Assembly (NCBI RefSeq): GCF_024139115.2
Contig: NC_085141.1
Span: 381,689,278 to 381,753,277 of the forward strand
Direction: 5' to 3'
Length of the DNA: 64,000 nt
DNA from: Armigeres subalbatus
Taxonomy: Eukaryota; Arthropoda; Insecta; Diptera; Culicidae
Under the pieces are notes generated by a model. That model was not told where the DNA came from, ran no database searches, and saw nothing but the letters and a program-made list of their open reading frames with translations. Position numbers and translations under genes: made by a program. Of this stretch, positions 62,912-64,000 are shown one piece after another. The stretch's first letter is position 1, and every line of letters begins with the position of its first letter.

Positions 62912-64000
62912 TTGCACTGCTGTATCAAAATCTTCCAAAGATCTGTGTTGAACATCGAGATCAAACAAACATACCACAAAATCAAAGAAATCAAACAACA
63001 GATGTCATCCGCCAGAACACTGATCCGACAATGCAATATCCCAGAGTCAATCATAACCAGGTTTATTTCCCACCAGTACTCGTTCCATACATTCGCTCGA
63101 ATCATGCAACGCGCAACGGAAACTCCAACACACGATCTTCCGACAACAAATCCCAAAGCGATCCAAAACGGCACTCAAAAACATAAGAAAATTATTTTGA
63201 GCTTTTTAGTGGAATGTTTTCACCTGTCATAAGACGAGTTTGAACAATCCCATTGAATTCCACCACTTAATTGTATCCTGACAGATACGTATTTCGACCT
63301 CAACAGTAAGGCCGTCTTCAGTGTCTTGTACTTGACTCGACTGTCGAGTCAAGTACAAGACACTGAAGACGGCCTTACTGTTGAGGTCGAAATACGTATC
63401 TGTCAGGATACAATTAAGTGGTGGAATTCAATGGGATTGTTCAAACTCGTCTTATGACAGACTCAAAAACAGTTACCACCACAAATGGAGATCCTCCTGA
63501 GCCTTGGACCGAAATTTGCGCTCCCAGTGTCTCCAAAACATCAAGTACCGTTCTATCATCTTCTAGGTGACATAGAGGCTGTGCTAACAACAAATCCAGC
63601 CACGGACATCCAAGATCACAATAGATGCACCATCGCTAATGCTGTCCTCAACTACATTCATCAAAGTAAAAACCGAAACACCATGCACGACCTCCTCGAA
63701 AAGTTCTGCAATAAGGCCGAAAAAGTATCAAATAAATTTCTTAGAGAAAACCCGGAGGTTCTAATCATCCCATCAGACAAAGGAAACAAGACTGTCCTCA
63801 TCTCAACAGATGACTATCGACCAAAAAAATGCATGCTTTAGTGAAAGACCAGCAAACCAAAATAACAACCTGGTACAACGTCTTGAAACACTAAATCGAC
63901 GACAAACACTGATCGACGACAAAACAGCCCGTTCGCTGAAAACTTATTCAGCAGTCTGTCCAAGGATTCACTGACAACCGAAGGCCCACAAAACCGGGTT
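62912..64000 (+). pseudogene. Penelope-like element ORF, interrupted, runs off the window
   Basis: N-terminal part 62912-63183: YHKIKEIKQQMSSARTLI and CNIPESIITRFISHQYSF. After the insertion at 63184-63460 the same frame resumes and reads EILLSLGPKFALP, FLRENPEVLIIPSDKGN and KTVLISTDDY. The latter are hallmark blocks upstream of the Penelope RT. A shift at 63835 and a stop near 63978 follow (KAHK-like block at the window edge). RT palm and GIY-YIG endonuclease would lie beyond 64000. Penelope proteins prime reverse transcription from chromosomal DNA. Confidence 0.7.
63184..63460. mobile_element. Inverted Penelope terminal-repeat pair inserted in a Penelope ORF
   Basis: ACTCAAAAACA is duplicated at 63173-63183 and 63461-63471, bounding a 277-bp insertion. 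It consists of 40 bp plus a palindrome of two 117-bp arms (63224-63340 and 63344-63460) that I find identical base for base, with a 3-bp centre CTG. Each arm carries CTGAAGA, an imperfect stem and GAAA as in hammerheads. The arm is homologous to 48301-48431. The insertion plus one duplication is 288 bp, a multiple of three, and the host frame is the same on both sides. Confidence 0.8.

Overview
ORGANISM. The window looks like intergenic and intronic DNA from a large, repeat-rich mosquito genome, most probably Aedes. The reasons are AT-rich spacers, insect-type non-LTR elements (I, Jockey and RTE types) with Inr+DPE promoters, BEL/Pao, Penelope and hAT remnants, a Feilai-like tRNA SINE, and many short TA/TTA-flanked inverted-repeat elements. 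The species is inferred; nothing in the window names it. There are no bacterial operons. Almost every long open frame is a transposon remnant or its antisense shadow. LAYOUT. 1-1075: a foldback-like minisatellite element sits in a BEL/Pao gag remnant. 4855-10402: a complete but frameshifted I-type element on the minus strand with a 13-bp target duplication. 11750-12420: a decayed foldback-like element. About 12525-15300: an RTE-type element on the minus strand. 15794-17215: a GGAATTCC-type satellite split by a SINE with a 22-bp duplication. 17.5-22.6 kb: small satellites, a hAT remnant, and a palindromic-element complex with interleaved arms. 23757-23875: a probable last coding exon of a host gene on the plus strand. 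25.9-39.5 kb: a deep nest, in which a BEL/Pao element is split by a 6-kb block (holding its own foldback-like element and several small inverted-repeat elements), by a second foldback-like element, and by two RTE copies inserted one into the other. Those RTE copies carry still smaller elements. 39.6-40.1 kb: remnant of an unnamed repetitive protein family. 41.4-42.7 kb: leader-like sequence, perhaps 5' exons. 44.5-45.9 kb: a BEL/Pao pol fragment. 46435-47416: the best foldback-like element. 47.6-48.4 kb: a Penelope-like fragment. 49.2-51.2 kb: satellite. 51185-51468: an inverted SINE duplication. 52586-56853: a nearly full-length Jockey-type element. 57.2-58.3 kb: a strikingly regular 24-bp minisatellite. 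58730-58936: a phase 1-1 fibronectin type III exon of a host gene on the minus strand. 60.1-60.9 kb: a roughly 160-bp satellite. 62.9-64.0 kb: a Penelope-like ORF interrupted by a perfect 117-bp-arm palindrome. HOW IT FITS TOGETHER. Host content is limited to two well-supported exons plus some splice-like signals. The rest records successive insertions whose order can be read from nesting and target duplications. The best candidate for a poorly described system is a set of five foldback-like elements. Each end is a tandem array of 15- or 17-bp units that share the core CATTTGGC, in opposite orientation at the two ends, around a different tandem-repeat core. At two loci there is a 7-8 bp target duplication, and none encodes a recognisable transposase.
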